Shown in pieces: positions 7,543-15,647 of a DNA stretch of 64,000 bases. A program made the position numbers and the translations under genes. Each line of letters begins with the position of its first letter. The first letter of the stretch is position 1. The stretch is taken from positions 1-64,000 of the forward strand of contig CABSYW010000004.1 of assembly GCA_902482035.1 (NCBI GenBank), given 5' to 3'. Source of the stretch: an uncultured Collinsella sp. (lineage in GTDB: Bacteria > Actinomycetota > Coriobacteriia > Coriobacteriales > Coriobacteriaceae). Below the pieces are notes generated by a model. That model was not told where the DNA came from. It ran no database searches and saw only the letters and a program-made list of their open reading frames with translations.

Positions 7543-8307
7543 CTAGGCCAAGGCGGCGGCGCGGACAGCCGCGCCGATCGCTCCGGCAAAGCGAGCCTGG
7601 GGCGAGGTGGTCACCGGCGACCCCAGTAGCTCGCCCAACCGCTCCACCACGAAGGCGTTCTCGCACAGGCCACCGGTCAGGTAGTACGGGGCGCCCGCGG
7701 CCTGCCCGGCCATGGTCGCCACGCGCGAGACCACGCTGTCGATCACGCCACGCGCAATGTTCTCGCGCGGCTCACCGCGACCGATCAGGCTGATGACCTC
7801 GCTTTCGGCAAACACCGTGCACATGCTGCTGATCTTGGTGGGCTCACCGGAATGCGCAAGGTCGGCCATCTGCTGCTGGGAAATACCTAGGCGGTCGGCC
7901 ATGATCTCCAAAAAGCGCCCCGTGCCGGCGGCGCACTTGTCGTTCATGGCAAACTTGGCCACTCGGCCACTTTTAAGCTGAATGACCTTGGTGTCCTGGC
8001 CGCCCACGTCAATCACCGTGCCGTGATCGCCAAACAGGCGCACGGCACCGGTACCGTGGCAAGTGATCTCGGTCACGACCTTGTGCGCATAGGGCACGGC
8101 GACACGGCCGTAGCCGGTCGCGACCACGCGAGCATCGTCGGCCGTCACGTCGTAGCCGGCCGCTGCCAGCGCCTCGCGCAGCCGTTCGGAAGCATCGACC
8201 GAGGAGAACCCGGTTGGCTGCACGCACGTCCACGCCACCGAACCCTCCCCGTCGACCACAGCAGCCTTAGCCGCCGTAGACCCGATATCGATCCCGATCC
8301 CTATCAT
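7543..8307 (-). CDS. 2-hydroxyacyl-CoA dehydratase activase-type ATPase
   Basis: 254 aa of the ASKHA ATPase fold: GIGIDIGSTAAKAAV at the start, DVGGQDTKVI in the middle, LTGGLCEN near the end. The two cysteines that bind the dimer-bridging [4Fe-4S] cluster are present in NDKCAAGTGRF and SSMCTVFAESEV. HgdC/YjiL-type proteins couple ATP hydrolysis to low-potential electron transfer into HgdAB or double-cubane proteins. Two candidate partners are encoded directly upstream. GGGAG precedes ATG 8307. It is 155 bp after the preceding gene, the gap being filled by a structured repeat. Confidence 0.93.
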   Translation of the reverse strand: MIGIGIDIGSTAAKAAVVDGEGSVAWTCVQPTGFSSVDASERLREALAAAGYDVTADDARVVATGYGRVAVPYAHKVVTEITCHGTGAVRLFGDHGTVIDVGGQDTKVIQLKSGRVAKFAMNDKCAAGTGRFLEIMADRLGISQQQMADLAHSGEPTKISSMCTVFAESEVISLIGRGEPRENIARGVIDSVVSRVATMAGQAAGAPYYLTGGLCENAFVVERLGELLGSPVTTSPQARFAGAIGAAVRAAALA

Positions 8308-8359
8308 GGCTCTCTCCCAATCTAAACATCAAAGGTAGCGGCGCGTTCAGGCGCCTTAG

Positions 8360-8468
8360 CTCTAGGTTTCTCAGGTGCCGGAGATTGCCCCGAAAGAGGA
8401 GCGCAGCGTACTTTGGGTACGCAAGCGACGGTTTGAGGAGCAAGATCCGGTGCCTGAGGAAGCTAGAG
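8360..8468. repeat. Structured intergenic element A (AAAGAG-hairpin-GACGrTTGA)
   Basis: The ends pair as a long imperfect stem: CTCTAG (8360) with CTAGAG (8468), then TCAGGTGCCGGA (8371-8382) with TCCGGTGCCTGA (8446-8457). The centre holds a perfect hairpin GCGTAC-TTTGG-GTACGC (8406-8422) flanked by GAAAGAGGAGCG and GCGACGGTTTGA. In plus-strand RNA all 12 inner positions pair, two through G-U wobbles. It overlaps the stop of the preceding gene. Very similar to 9665-9764. Confidence 0.75.
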
Positions 8469-9626
8469 GGTTTCGATGAAGGCAGCGATGCGCGTCTCGA
8501 TCTGGCCCATGTCACCGTTGCTGTAGTCGGTCTCCATCTTCATATACGGAATACCCGCACCCTCGACAACCTCCTGCATGCGCGCACTCTCCACGTTAAA
8601 GGTGTGGCAGGCCTGCAGCACGCTCTCCACCACGCCATCGACGTGGTACTTCTCGCACATGGCCAGCGTGTTTTCCATACGACCGTCGTTGGGCGTCATG
8701 ACCGAGCAGTTGATATCCAGGTAGCGGTCGGCGATGGCGCGCAGGATATCGGGAGCCTCCGGGTCGATCATCATGGCCGCCGTGCGCTCGCCCGAGCAGT
8801 CGTCCATGCACACGACCACGCCGCCGTTGGACTCGATGGTGCGGCCGATCTTGTTGATCACGCCGCCCACCGGGCAGCCGGTAATCAGAATGCGCTTGGC
8901 ATCCGCCGCAACCGGGCGCTCGCCCGCGTCGTAGGCCTCGCGCAGCTTGGCGACCTTTTGCTCCAGCTGCTGCGTATAGGCCTCGATATCAAAGCTGAAC
9001 GTACCGGCAAACATGGTGCTCATCAGGTCGACGCCGCTCATGGCCGCAGGCTGGTTGGCCTGGAGGGCAAACATCTCGAGTTGCGCCGCACGCAGACGGT
9101 TGCGGCGTCGAACGGCAGCGCGCAAGTCATCGTCGGTAATCGTGATGCCGTAGAAGCCCTCGAGCTCCTCTTTGAGCAGGCGGCACTCCTCGTACCAGCC
9201 TTCACGCTCGTAAGCGCGATCGCGACCCTGCGGCAGATGCAGAATGTGCGTGCGCTTGAGCTCGTTGAGCAGCTCGTACATCTTCTTCTTGCCGTCGCAG
9301 GTGGTCTCACCGATGATCATGTCGCTAAAGTACGTAAACGGACACTTTTGCGAATAGGCAAAACCATACGTAGACTTGATGAGCGGGCACAGGTTTGCCG
9401 GCAGCACCTTCTCGGCCTCGGGAATCACCTCGTCGGACGTACCACACAGAGCCACGCTCGAGGCGCCCGCGGCATCGATAATCTCGAGCGGCGTATAGCT
9501 GCACAAAAAGCCGACCAGGCGATTACCCGCCTGCTTATAATCCTTGACGCGAATAAACGCCGCCTTGCGCTGCTCGTTGAACTCCTCAAACGTGGACGGC
9601 AACGGCTGCTCAATATATTCCGACAT
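8463..9626 (-). CDS. HgdB-like / double-cubane Fe-S protein, second copy
   Basis: 387 aa. Motifs include CSYTPLEIIDAAG, LCGTSDE, NLCPLIKSTYGFA, ETTCDGKKKMYE and MDDCSGERTAAMM; the cysteines are the expected cluster ligands of 2-hydroxyacyl-CoA dehydratase subunits and double-cubane reductases (YjiM type). The substrate is unknown: no CoA transferase or pathway gene is near. With the neighbouring paralogue it may form an alpha-beta pair activated by the ATPase downstream, or each may be a separate homodimer. ATG 9626 (MSEYIEQ) has AAGGAG just upstream; longer upstream frames lack support. Confidence 0.88.
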   Translation of the reverse strand: MSEYIEQPLPSTFEEFNEQRKAAFIRVKDYKQAGNRLVGFLCSYTPLEIIDAAGASSVALCGTSDEVIPEAEKVLPANLCPLIKSTYGFAYSQKCPFTYFSDMIIGETTCDGKKKMYELLNELKRTHILHLPQGRDRAYEREGWYEECRLLKEELEGFYGITITDDDLRAAVRRRNRLRAAQLEMFALQANQPAAMSGVDLMSTMFAGTFSFDIEAYTQQLEQKVAKLREAYDAGERPVAADAKRILITGCPVGGVINKIGRTIESNGGVVVCMDDCSGERTAAMMIDPEAPDILRAIADRYLDINCSVMTPNDGRMENTLAMCEKYHVDGVVESVLQACHTFNVESARMQEVVEGAGIPYMKMETDYSNGDMGQIETRIAAFIETL

Positions 9627-9664
9627 ATAACTCCTTAACAAACCTTTTAACCAACCAAGGAAAC

Positions 9665-9764
9665 GGCTTTCCCAGGTGCCCAAGGTTGCCGTGAAAGAGG
9701 AACGCCGCGTACTTCTGGTACGCAAGCGACGGTTTGAACGGCAAGATCGGGTGCCTGGGAAGCC
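9665..9764. repeat. Structured intergenic element B (same family as A)
   Basis: Outer stem GGCTTTCCCAGGTGCCC with GGGTGCCTGGGAAGCC (9749-9764), one bulge and the same G-U pairs as element A. Inner perfect hairpin GCGTAC-TTCTG-GTACGC (9707-9723), flanked by GTGAAAGAGGAACG and AAGCGACGGTTTGA. It fills the gap downstream of the first HgdB-like gene. Confidence 0.75.
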
Positions 9765-9780
9765 ACCGGGACGGATAGTC

Positions 9781-11064
9781 CTAAATGGTTTCCAAGAAAG
9801 CCTCGATCCTGGTTTGCAATTGGCCTGCGTCCTCGCCGGCGTAGTCGGTCGTTATGTGCATAAACGGAATGCCGGCCTCCTCGGCGGCCTTCTCCACGGC
9901 AAACGACTCCATCTCGTAGAGCGTGCAGAACTGCAGGGCCACGTCGACAATGCCGTCGGCATGCAGGTCCTTCGCCATCTGGACAATGTCCTTCATACGC
10001 TGGTCGTTGGGCGTAAAGACGGCGCAGTTGATCTTAAAGTAGCGCTCGGCGATGGCGTCGAGCATCTCGTCAACCGTCTCACCGGACTCATCGACCAGGT
10101 CCTTGTAATAGCGCGAACCCGTGCAGGACTCCTCGCCCACCACAACGCCGCCGGCCTTCTCGATGAGGTTGAACAGCTTCCAGTTGGGCACGGCCATGGG
10201 CGTACCGGTGTACAAGATGCGCTTGGTCCCCTTGGGCGCCACGCCCTCGCCGGCCTCGACACGCTGCTCGCACTCAGCCGCCATATCGTTAATGGCTCCG
10301 GTCAGACGCGGCGTGTCGTCCATAAAGGCGGCCTGAACGGTCAGTAGGCTGTCGAGACCGCTGATGGGCGCAGGGTCGGCAGCGCGCGTGGCAGCGAGGC
10401 GCTGCAGGGCGCGGCGCTTCTCATTGACGGCGTGGATGGCGGCCTTCAGACGCTCAGGCGTAATCGTGACGCCGCACTCTTCCTCAATCTTGGCGGCGAG
10501 CTTTTTAACCTCGGCCTTCCAGGTCACGAGCGTCGACTCGTCGTGCACGTTGGGGATATCCATGACGTACATGTTCTTTTGCGTGGCAAAAAACTCGTAG
10601 GCCTTCTTCTTGCCATCGCAGGTGTTCTCGCCTACCACCAAGTCACTCGACTCGATGTAGGGGCAGACCTCACCCAGCTTAAAGCCGGCAAAGCTCTTGA
10701 TAAGCGGACAAGTGTTGCGCGGCAAGTGCTCCTCGACCTTGTCCGTTGCCCAATCGGCACCCGAGCACAGACCAACGGGAATGCCGTCACAGGCAAGCAC
10801 GATCTCCTCGGGCACGTACACGCAGAACGAGCCCACGATTTTGGTGGCCTCGCCGGCCTCCTTCTTGTCGAGCATCTCCTTAATACGGCCGCTATGGATG
10901 TTGGTGGCTACAAAGTCCAGGTAGGACGTTGACTTAGGGCGGTTGTTCTGTGACAGGAACATGTCCCCGTACATCTGGCCCACGGCACCCAGCAGCATAT
11001 CGTGGTCGGCAAGATTCATGCCGAGGCTCTCCCACATCGGATGGAAATCAAATTCTTCAGCCAT
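9781..11064 (-). CDS. HgdB-like / double-cubane Fe-S protein, first copy
   Basis: 427 aa, first gene of the operon. Motifs parallel the second copy: CVYVPEEIVLACDG, GLCSGADW, NTCPLIKSFAGF, ENTCDGKKKAYEF, GEESCTGSRYY. These give the conserved cysteine set of the dehydratase/double-cubane superfamily. The N-terminus is about 40 residues longer than in the second copy. ATG 11064 has GAGGGGAACCGTC upstream. Likely an oxygen-sensitive cytoplasmic reductase fed by the ATPase at 7543-8307. Substrate not recognisable from sequence. The long upstream region holds possible regulatory sites and a short ORF. Confidence 0.88.
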   Translation of the reverse strand: MAEEFDFHPMWESLGMNLADHDMLLGAVGQMYGDMFLSQNNRPKSTSYLDFVATNIHSGRIKEMLDKKEAGEATKIVGSFCVYVPEEIVLACDGIPVGLCSGADWATDKVEEHLPRNTCPLIKSFAGFKLGEVCPYIESSDLVVGENTCDGKKKAYEFFATQKNMYVMDIPNVHDESTLVTWKAEVKKLAAKIEEECGVTITPERLKAAIHAVNEKRRALQRLAATRAADPAPISGLDSLLTVQAAFMDDTPRLTGAINDMAAECEQRVEAGEGVAPKGTKRILYTGTPMAVPNWKLFNLIEKAGGVVVGEESCTGSRYYKDLVDESGETVDEMLDAIAERYFKINCAVFTPNDQRMKDIVQMAKDLHADGIVDVALQFCTLYEMESFAVEKAAEEAGIPFMHITTDYAGEDAGQLQTRIEAFLETI

Positions 11065-11223
11065 GACGGTTCCCCTCTCGAACCAAAAACGGATAACAAC
11101 GGTATCGATGCACGACGGACGGCGATTGCCCGGCCGTGCTCAAACCCGGAATTTTAGGGAACCTGCTTTGCGGTCGATTATTTAGTTGTGCGTCGTCTCT
11201 CCCGGAGCCGTGAACATACCTGC

Positions 11224-11292
11224 TCATATGCGACTCCGAGCCATATATAGGGCACGCGCGGCAACGCGGCGAATGTATGTCGTCTGCGGCAT
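11224..11292 (-). CDS. Candidate 22-aa upstream peptide of the selenium operon
   Basis: MPQTTYIRRVAARALYMARSRI, starting at ATG 11292 with AAGGAGG 8 bases upstream, one of the strongest ribosome sites in the window. It lies 160 bp before the first HgdB-like gene on the same strand and contains five arginines. It could be a leader peptide or the start of a small gene. An overlapping 88-codon open frame (11057-11323) has no comparable start. No clear terminator/antiterminator pair was found. Confidence 0.4.
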   Translation of the reverse strand: MPQTTYIRRVAARALYMARSRI

Positions 11293-11329
11293 GTGCGCAC
11301 CCTCCTTTACAAGATAAGGTCAACTATAT

Positions 11330-11359
11330 CAACGGTCATCGACCATGCGAACACCGTTG
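11330..11359. promoter_or_regulatory. Inverted repeat upstream of the selenium operon
   Basis: CAACGGT (11330-11336) and ACCGTTG (11353-11359) form a 7-bp inverted repeat about 40 bp before the short upstream ORF; further GTTGAC/GTCAAC-like half sites lie around it. Plausible operator. The 430-bp gap 11065-11495 otherwise contains only the short ORF, A/T-rich DNA near 11390-11420 and the modC terminator. Confidence 0.3.
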
Positions 11360-11445
11360 ACATTCGTACGACAGCGTCGTGTGCCGTCGATTAATAAATA
11401 ATTATCTTGATTGATAAGAATTTGTCATTCCTCATTCGGCGAACG

Positions 11446-11484
11446 GCAAAAACAAAGCCGCCGAGGCTTATATCCCCCGACGGC
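11446..11484 (-). terminator. Intrinsic terminator of the mod operon
   Basis: Stem GCCGCCGAGG / CCCCGACGGC (11457-11484), imperfect, followed on the minus strand by TTTGTTTTTGCC. It lies 11 bp after the modC stop codon. Confidence 0.85.
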
Positions 11485-11495
11485 ACTACCCGGCG

Positions 11496-12566
11496 CTATC
11501 GACAAACCAAATGGATCCTGCTGGCATCAAAATGCATGCGCAGCGTCTCGCCTGCTTGCGGCAGCTCGTCGACAGGTATGCCCACTTTGTTGACCTTCCA
11601 CTGCAGGCGCGTCGGCGCATCGGCACGCGGCACGTCCAGCAGCACCAGGCGCTCAAAACGCGAATCGCTCACTCGGGCCACGTGCAGGTCATAGCTGTTG
11701 CGACCCCGCTCGGCACGGTTGTCCACATGAAAGTAGCTCGCACGAATACCCAGGTACGCCACGTTATCGGGAACCTCACGGCCCACGTTGAAGGTCATGC
11801 CCCAGTCCAGGGCCTCAACTTCCTGAAGCCCGATCTTGCGCGCGCGGCTCGTATTCTTGCAGCCCGTCAGGCGCAGCGCAGCCAAGGTTTGCGGCCGGCG
11901 GACCACGTCCTCGACGGAGCCGATCTCCTCCACATGTCCGTTATGCATCACGCAAATGCGCTCGCACAGGCGGCATGCCTCGTCAATATCGTGGCTCACG
12001 TAGAGCACGGTACGGTTACAGACGTCGAACAGGTCGAGCATGTTCTGCTCAAGCGCGCTCTTGAGATACGCGTCGAGCGCACTCATGGGCTCATCGAACA
12101 TAAAAATGCCCGGGTGTGCCGCCACCATGCGAGCAAGCGCCACACGCTGCTGCTGGCCGCCCGAGAGACGCGCGGGATAGCGGTCGGCAAAATCGGCCAG
12201 TCCAAAGATACCCAGGTAGCGCTCGGCAAGTTGCCTACGCGCCGCGGCGTCGCCTGCACCCTCAACGCCGGCGCACACGTTATCGGCCACCGTCATATTA
12301 GGGAACAGCTGATAGTTTTGAAACATCAGGGCGCACTTGCGCTCCTGGGGCGACAGATTGATGCCCGCCACCGAGTCAAAGAAGGTTACGCCGTTGACGA
12401 CGATCTTGCCCTCGTCGGGCGTCTCCACGCCGGCAATACAGCGCAAGGTGCAGCTCTTGCCGCATCCGGAGGCGCCGAGCAGCGCCACACGCTCCTCGCC
12501 GGCATCGAGCTGAATGTCGAGGGTAAAGCCGGGATAGCGCTTTTTGATATCCAGAACGAGCGACAT
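11496..12566 (-). CDS. modC: Molybdate ABC transporter, ATP-binding protein
   Basis: 356 aa. Walker A GASGCGKS at residues 31-38, Q-loop MFQNYQLFP, ABC signature LSGGQQQR, Walker B IFMFDEPMSALD, H-loop YVSHD. The C-terminal about 130 residues match the TOBE/MOP-type regulatory part of ModC. It energises molybdate (or tungstate) import with ModB and ModA upstream. ATG 12566 follows the modB stop by 3 bp. Last gene of the operon; a terminator follows. Confidence 0.93.
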   Translation of the reverse strand: MSLVLDIKKRYPGFTLDIQLDAGEERVALLGASGCGKSCTLRCIAGVETPDEGKIVVNGVTFFDSVAGINLSPQERKCALMFQNYQLFPNMTVADNVCAGVEGAGDAAARRQLAERYLGIFGLADFADRYPARLSGGQQQRVALARMVAAHPGIFMFDEPMSALDAYLKSALEQNMLDLFDVCNRTVLYVSHDIDEACRLCERICVMHNGHVEEIGSVEDVVRRPQTLAALRLTGCKNTSRARKIGLQEVEALDWGMTFNVGREVPDNVAYLGIRASYFHVDNRAERGRNSYDLHVARVSDSRFERLVLLDVPRADAPTRLQWKVNKVGIPVDELPQAGETLRMHFDASRIHLVCR

Positions 12567-12569
12567 GGC

Positions 12570-14012
12570 CTATCGACCTCCCTGCAAAGCGGCATCATCG
12601 CGCATGAGCTCGGCCAGCGCCTCGCGATCGATACGCAAGGCATCGCCGCCCGCCGGGTCGAGCGAATCGCCCTGTCCGGCAAGATCTTTGATCCGCTTGC
12701 GCTCCACACAGGAAAGGCCCCGCTCGCGATACTTTTGCGAATGAGCGGTGTACATATTGATAAACAGGATGACCAGGAAACTAAACACGATCACGACGGC
12801 GACCCAAAAGAGGGCCACCGACGTGTTACCGCCCATCCACTCAAAGTAGATGGCGATGGGGATGGTCTGGGTAATGCCGGCGTAGTTGCCTGCAAAGAAC
12901 AGGGTGCAGCCAAACTCGCCCATGGCACGCGCGAAGGCAAGCACCGCGCCGGCGGCAATCGAGGGCCAGCCAAGCGGCATCATAAGCTTGGTAAAGATGC
13001 GAGGCTCGGACCATCCCAGGGTTCGCGCGGCATCGAGCATCTGCGTGTCAAGGCTCTCAAAGGCTCCAAGCGCCGTACGGTAGACCAGCGGAAACGACAC
13101 CACCACGGCAGAGATCACCGCCGCCGGCCACGTAAAGACAATCGAGATGCCATGCGCGATGAGCCACTGGCCCACCCCGGTCGAGCGGCCAAACAGCATG
13201 AGGAGCAGAAAGCCACACACCGTGGGAGGCAGCACCATCGGGATGGTAAAGACCGAGTCGAGTAGGCCCTTCACGCGGCTCGTCGTACCCATGGTCTTCC
13301 ATGCGGCAAACAGGCCCAGCGCAAAGGAGATCAGCAGGGCAAGGCCGCTCGTTTTGATAGACACCCAAAACGGGCGATAGTCGATGTTGCCCAAAAAGGA
13401 GGCCAGAGAGGCCAAGGGCCCCTGCTCATCCCGCAACACGACAGACGATGCCTCTACCATTTGAGCGCTATCAAGCCAACGCGCGCCGCCCTTGGCATCA
13501 CCCGAGGCTGATGCAATCACCACATAGCGGTCCCCATCCGCACCGCGCACGTCAAAGCCATAGGTATACCCGCCGGCATCAAACGTTGTTTCCGCCGTGA
13601 CATACCAAGGAAGATCCACGTCCCCCAGCTGCGCACCTCCCATGCAGCTTGCGCTGTCGAGCTCACAGACAAGAGCCTTGAGACCCGATACGCACTCATT
13701 ATCCTGCGGATCCAATCCATACTTCTCGACCGCCTTGGGCGATATCCACACCACAACGCGATCGGCAGCAGGCGCCACTACAAGGTCCACGTCCTCGTCA
13801 ACGGGAAACCGGTAGCCCTCAGGCTGGCCCTCCATGGCACGAGCGGTCCCCCTGGCCAACCGCTCAAAACCCTCGATCCCATAGGAAAGCCCATGAGCGG
13901 TCGCAGCAACCTGGGCCCCGTCCTCAGCGACCCCAGCAAACGCAAGTCCCGGCACCCAGCAAAGCGCGAGGGTCAAAGCACAGACGACAAGTATGCGGAA
14001 TCTACTAAGCAC
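12570..14012 (-). CDS. modB: Molybdate ABC permease with large N-terminal extracytoplasmic domain
   Basis: 480 aa, about twice the usual ModB length. Residues about 225-440 are a normal permease with several membrane helices and the ABC-binding EAA-type loop ESLDTQMLDAARTLGWSEP. The first about 25 residues form a signal or anchor helix, followed by roughly 190 residues predicted outside the membrane that resemble no domain I recognise. GTG 14012 is chosen with GGAG 7 bases upstream. About 50 residues of charged tail follow the last helix. The extra domain may bind oxyanion, dock ModA or sense substrate; this is inference. Confidence 0.85.
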   Translation of the reverse strand: MLSRFRILVVCALTLALCWVPGLAFAGVAEDGAQVAATAHGLSYGIEGFERLARGTARAMEGQPEGYRFPVDEDVDLVVAPAADRVVVWISPKAVEKYGLDPQDNECVSGLKALVCELDSASCMGGAQLGDVDLPWYVTAETTFDAGGYTYGFDVRGADGDRYVVIASASGDAKGGARWLDSAQMVEASSVVLRDEQGPLASLASFLGNIDYRPFWVSIKTSGLALLISFALGLFAAWKTMGTTSRVKGLLDSVFTIPMVLPPTVCGFLLLMLFGRSTGVGQWLIAHGISIVFTWPAAVISAVVVSFPLVYRTALGAFESLDTQMLDAARTLGWSEPRIFTKLMMPLGWPSIAAGAVLAFARAMGEFGCTLFFAGNYAGITQTIPIAIYFEWMGGNTSVALFWVAVVIVFSFLVILFINMYTAHSQKYRERGLSCVERKRIKDLAGQGDSLDPAGGDALRIDREALAELMRDDAALQGGR

Positions 14013-14080
14013 GAAAAGCTCCAAGCGAATACAAGGACGGAGTGAGACACAAAACGATGGAATTATCGCGCCAAGCCGCA

Positions 14081-14953
14081 CTACTCGGAAAGCTCAAAGC
14101 CGTACTTAGCCCAAATCTTCTGAGCCTTCTTGTTGGACAGGCAAAAGTCGATGAACGCCTTAGCCTCGTCGGCATGCTCGGAGCTATCGGCGACAGCACC
14201 GGGATACACGATGGGCTTGTGCGAATCCTCGGGGCACACGAAGGCCTCCTCGATGCCGTCATAGCGGAAGATATCGGAGCTGTAGACAAAACCGGCCACG
14301 CAGTCGCCCGTAGAGACGTAAGACGCAGCGGTGCCGACCTTGTCGGCCAGGGCCACCTTGTCGGCAAGCTCGGGTGCATACTCGCCGTCGTCGCCCTCGG
14401 TGCCGGTGTAGAGACCCACAGAAGCTAAGGCCTGGTTGGCGTACTTGCCGGCGGGGACGGTCTTGGCGTCGCCGATGGCGATCTTGCCGTCCAGATTCGC
14501 GACGTCGGCGATGGCCTCGATCTTGGTGTCGGAGCCCTCAGCACGAATGATCACAAGGTCGTTGACGAACATATCCTCACGGGTGTCGGTTTCGACGAGC
14601 TCGGCGGTCTCAGCGTCATCCATGGTGCCCTTGGAAGCGGTAATGAGCACATCGACCGTGGCGCCGGCACGCATCTGCTCGACGAGATCGCCGGAGGCCT
14701 TAAACTGCGTGTCGGCAAAGGTAGTGCCGGTCTGGTCGGTGTAGAGCTCCTGGACCTCGGGCAGGGCCTTCTCGAGAGAGTTGGCAGCGAAGACCTGAAG
14801 CTCGACAGCCTTCTTGAAAGATGCCTTAGCAGAACCGGCATCGGAGCCAGTCGGCCCAGACGTCTTGTTGCCGGAGCAGCCAGCAAGCCCAAGGCCAGCA
14901 GCGACGACAGCAGAAAGAGAGACGAATCCGCGGCGAGAAACCATATCGAACAT
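14081..14953 (-). CDS. modA: Molybdate-binding lipoprotein
   Basis: 290 aa. Signal peptide with lipobox LAGC (Cys at about residue 25), then a type II periplasmic-binding fold: LQVFAANSLEKALPEV at the start of the mature domain and KTVPAGKYANQAL in the middle, both typical of ModA. Captures molybdate/tungstate outside the membrane for ModBC. ATG 14953 is used (AAAGGA 6 bases upstream) instead of TTG 14959. First gene of modABC, with a promoter and repeated operator-like half sites upstream. Confidence 0.93.
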   Translation of the reverse strand: MFDMVSRRGFVSLSAVVAAGLGLAGCSGNKTSGPTGSDAGSAKASFKKAVELQVFAANSLEKALPEVQELYTDQTGTTFADTQFKASGDLVEQMRAGATVDVLITASKGTMDDAETAELVETDTREDMFVNDLVIIRAEGSDTKIEAIADVANLDGKIAIGDAKTVPAGKYANQALASVGLYTGTEGDDGEYAPELADKVALADKVGTAASYVSTGDCVAGFVYSSDIFRYDGIEEAFVCPEDSHKPIVYPGAVADSSEHADEAKAFIDFCLSNKKAQKIWAKYGFELSE

Positions 14954-15013
14954 GTTCAATCCTTTCGGACCTTGTGCCCGGGCACCTCGCCGCAGGCTTT
15001 ATTCTGTAATTAG

Positions 15014-15065
15014 ATTATACTTCGGTGCGAATAATGGTTCTGAGAAATTATTCTCGTCTGAGAAT
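15014..15065 (-). promoter_or_regulatory. modA promoter and operator-like array
   Basis: A consensus -10 TATAAT lies at 15014-15019 (minus strand). Just upstream, GAGAA (15042-15046), TTCTC (15051-15055) and GAGAA (15060-15064) alternate at exactly 9-bp steps, making two overlapping palindromes, one being ATTCTC-GTCT-GAGAAT (15050-15065). The array covers the expected -35 region, as a repressor site would. Confidence 0.55.
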
Positions 15066-15157
15066 ATAGTTTCAGGCATGCCTACAGAATGCCGTCCCCT
15101 TGGGCGCAAATAATAGGCGGAGCAGCCGTTCAGGTCACCCCGCCGCAGGTAAACCGC

Positions 15158-15637
15158 TTAGTTGGTATGTCCGCCGCCCGCTGTCATTTGGGCTGCATGC
15201 TCCAGCTGGTCCGCTATGGCCTCCCAGCTTTCGCGGGCGGCCTTCGTAGAACCGGGAAAGTTTACGACAAGTGTATGACCTCGTTGCATGCAAATAGCGC
15301 GCGAGAGCATAGCGCGGTGCGTCTTGGTCATGGAGTACGCACGGATTGCCTCTGCAATACCCGGCACATCGCGCTCGCAGACGGCACGCGTCGCCTCGGG
15401 CGTCACATCGCGCATCGAAAGCCCCGTGCCGCCGCAGGTGAGCACGACATTGGCGTGGCACTCATCGGCGGCTTCCACAATGGCATCACCGATCTCGCTG
15501 ACGTCGTCGCGCACAACCACATGTGAGGCGACCGTCCAGCCCTGCGCCTCGATAAGTTCCTCGAGTGCGGCTCCGGCCTCATCCTGGGCAAGATCGCGCG
15601 TGTCCGAGCACGTCACGATCGATATCTTCAGCTCCAT
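15158..15637 (-). CDS. Molybdopterin adenylyltransferase (MogA/MoaB type)
   Basis: 159 aa, the MoCF-binding fold: VTCSDTRD at the start, then LTCGGTGLSMRDVTPEAT at about residues 67-83 (the GGTG site that binds molybdopterin) and NFPGSTKAA near the end. It adenylates molybdopterin before metal insertion by MoeA, which is encoded directly upstream. MogA and MoaB cannot be separated here by eye. ATG 15637 has AGGAGG 6 bases upstream; a longer upstream frame reads into moeA and is rejected. Confidence 0.9.
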   Translation of the reverse strand: MELKISIVTCSDTRDLAQDEAGAALEELIEAQGWTVASHVVVRDDVSEIGDAIVEAADECHANVVLTCGGTGLSMRDVTPEATRAVCERDVPGIAEAIRAYSMTKTHRAMLSRAICMQRGHTLVVNFPGSTKAARESWEAIADQLEHAAQMTAGGGHTN

Positions 15638-15647
15638 AGCATTCCTC

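Noticed and set aside
8385..9638. Long open frame on the plus strand opposite the second HgdB-like gene
   Set aside because: Antisense shadow of a high-GC gene; His/Leu/Arg-rich composition with no family resemblance.
11511..13265. 584-codon open frame on the plus strand opposite modC and modB
   Set aside because: Antisense to two recognisable transporter genes with correct motifs; composition typical of reverse-complement reading.
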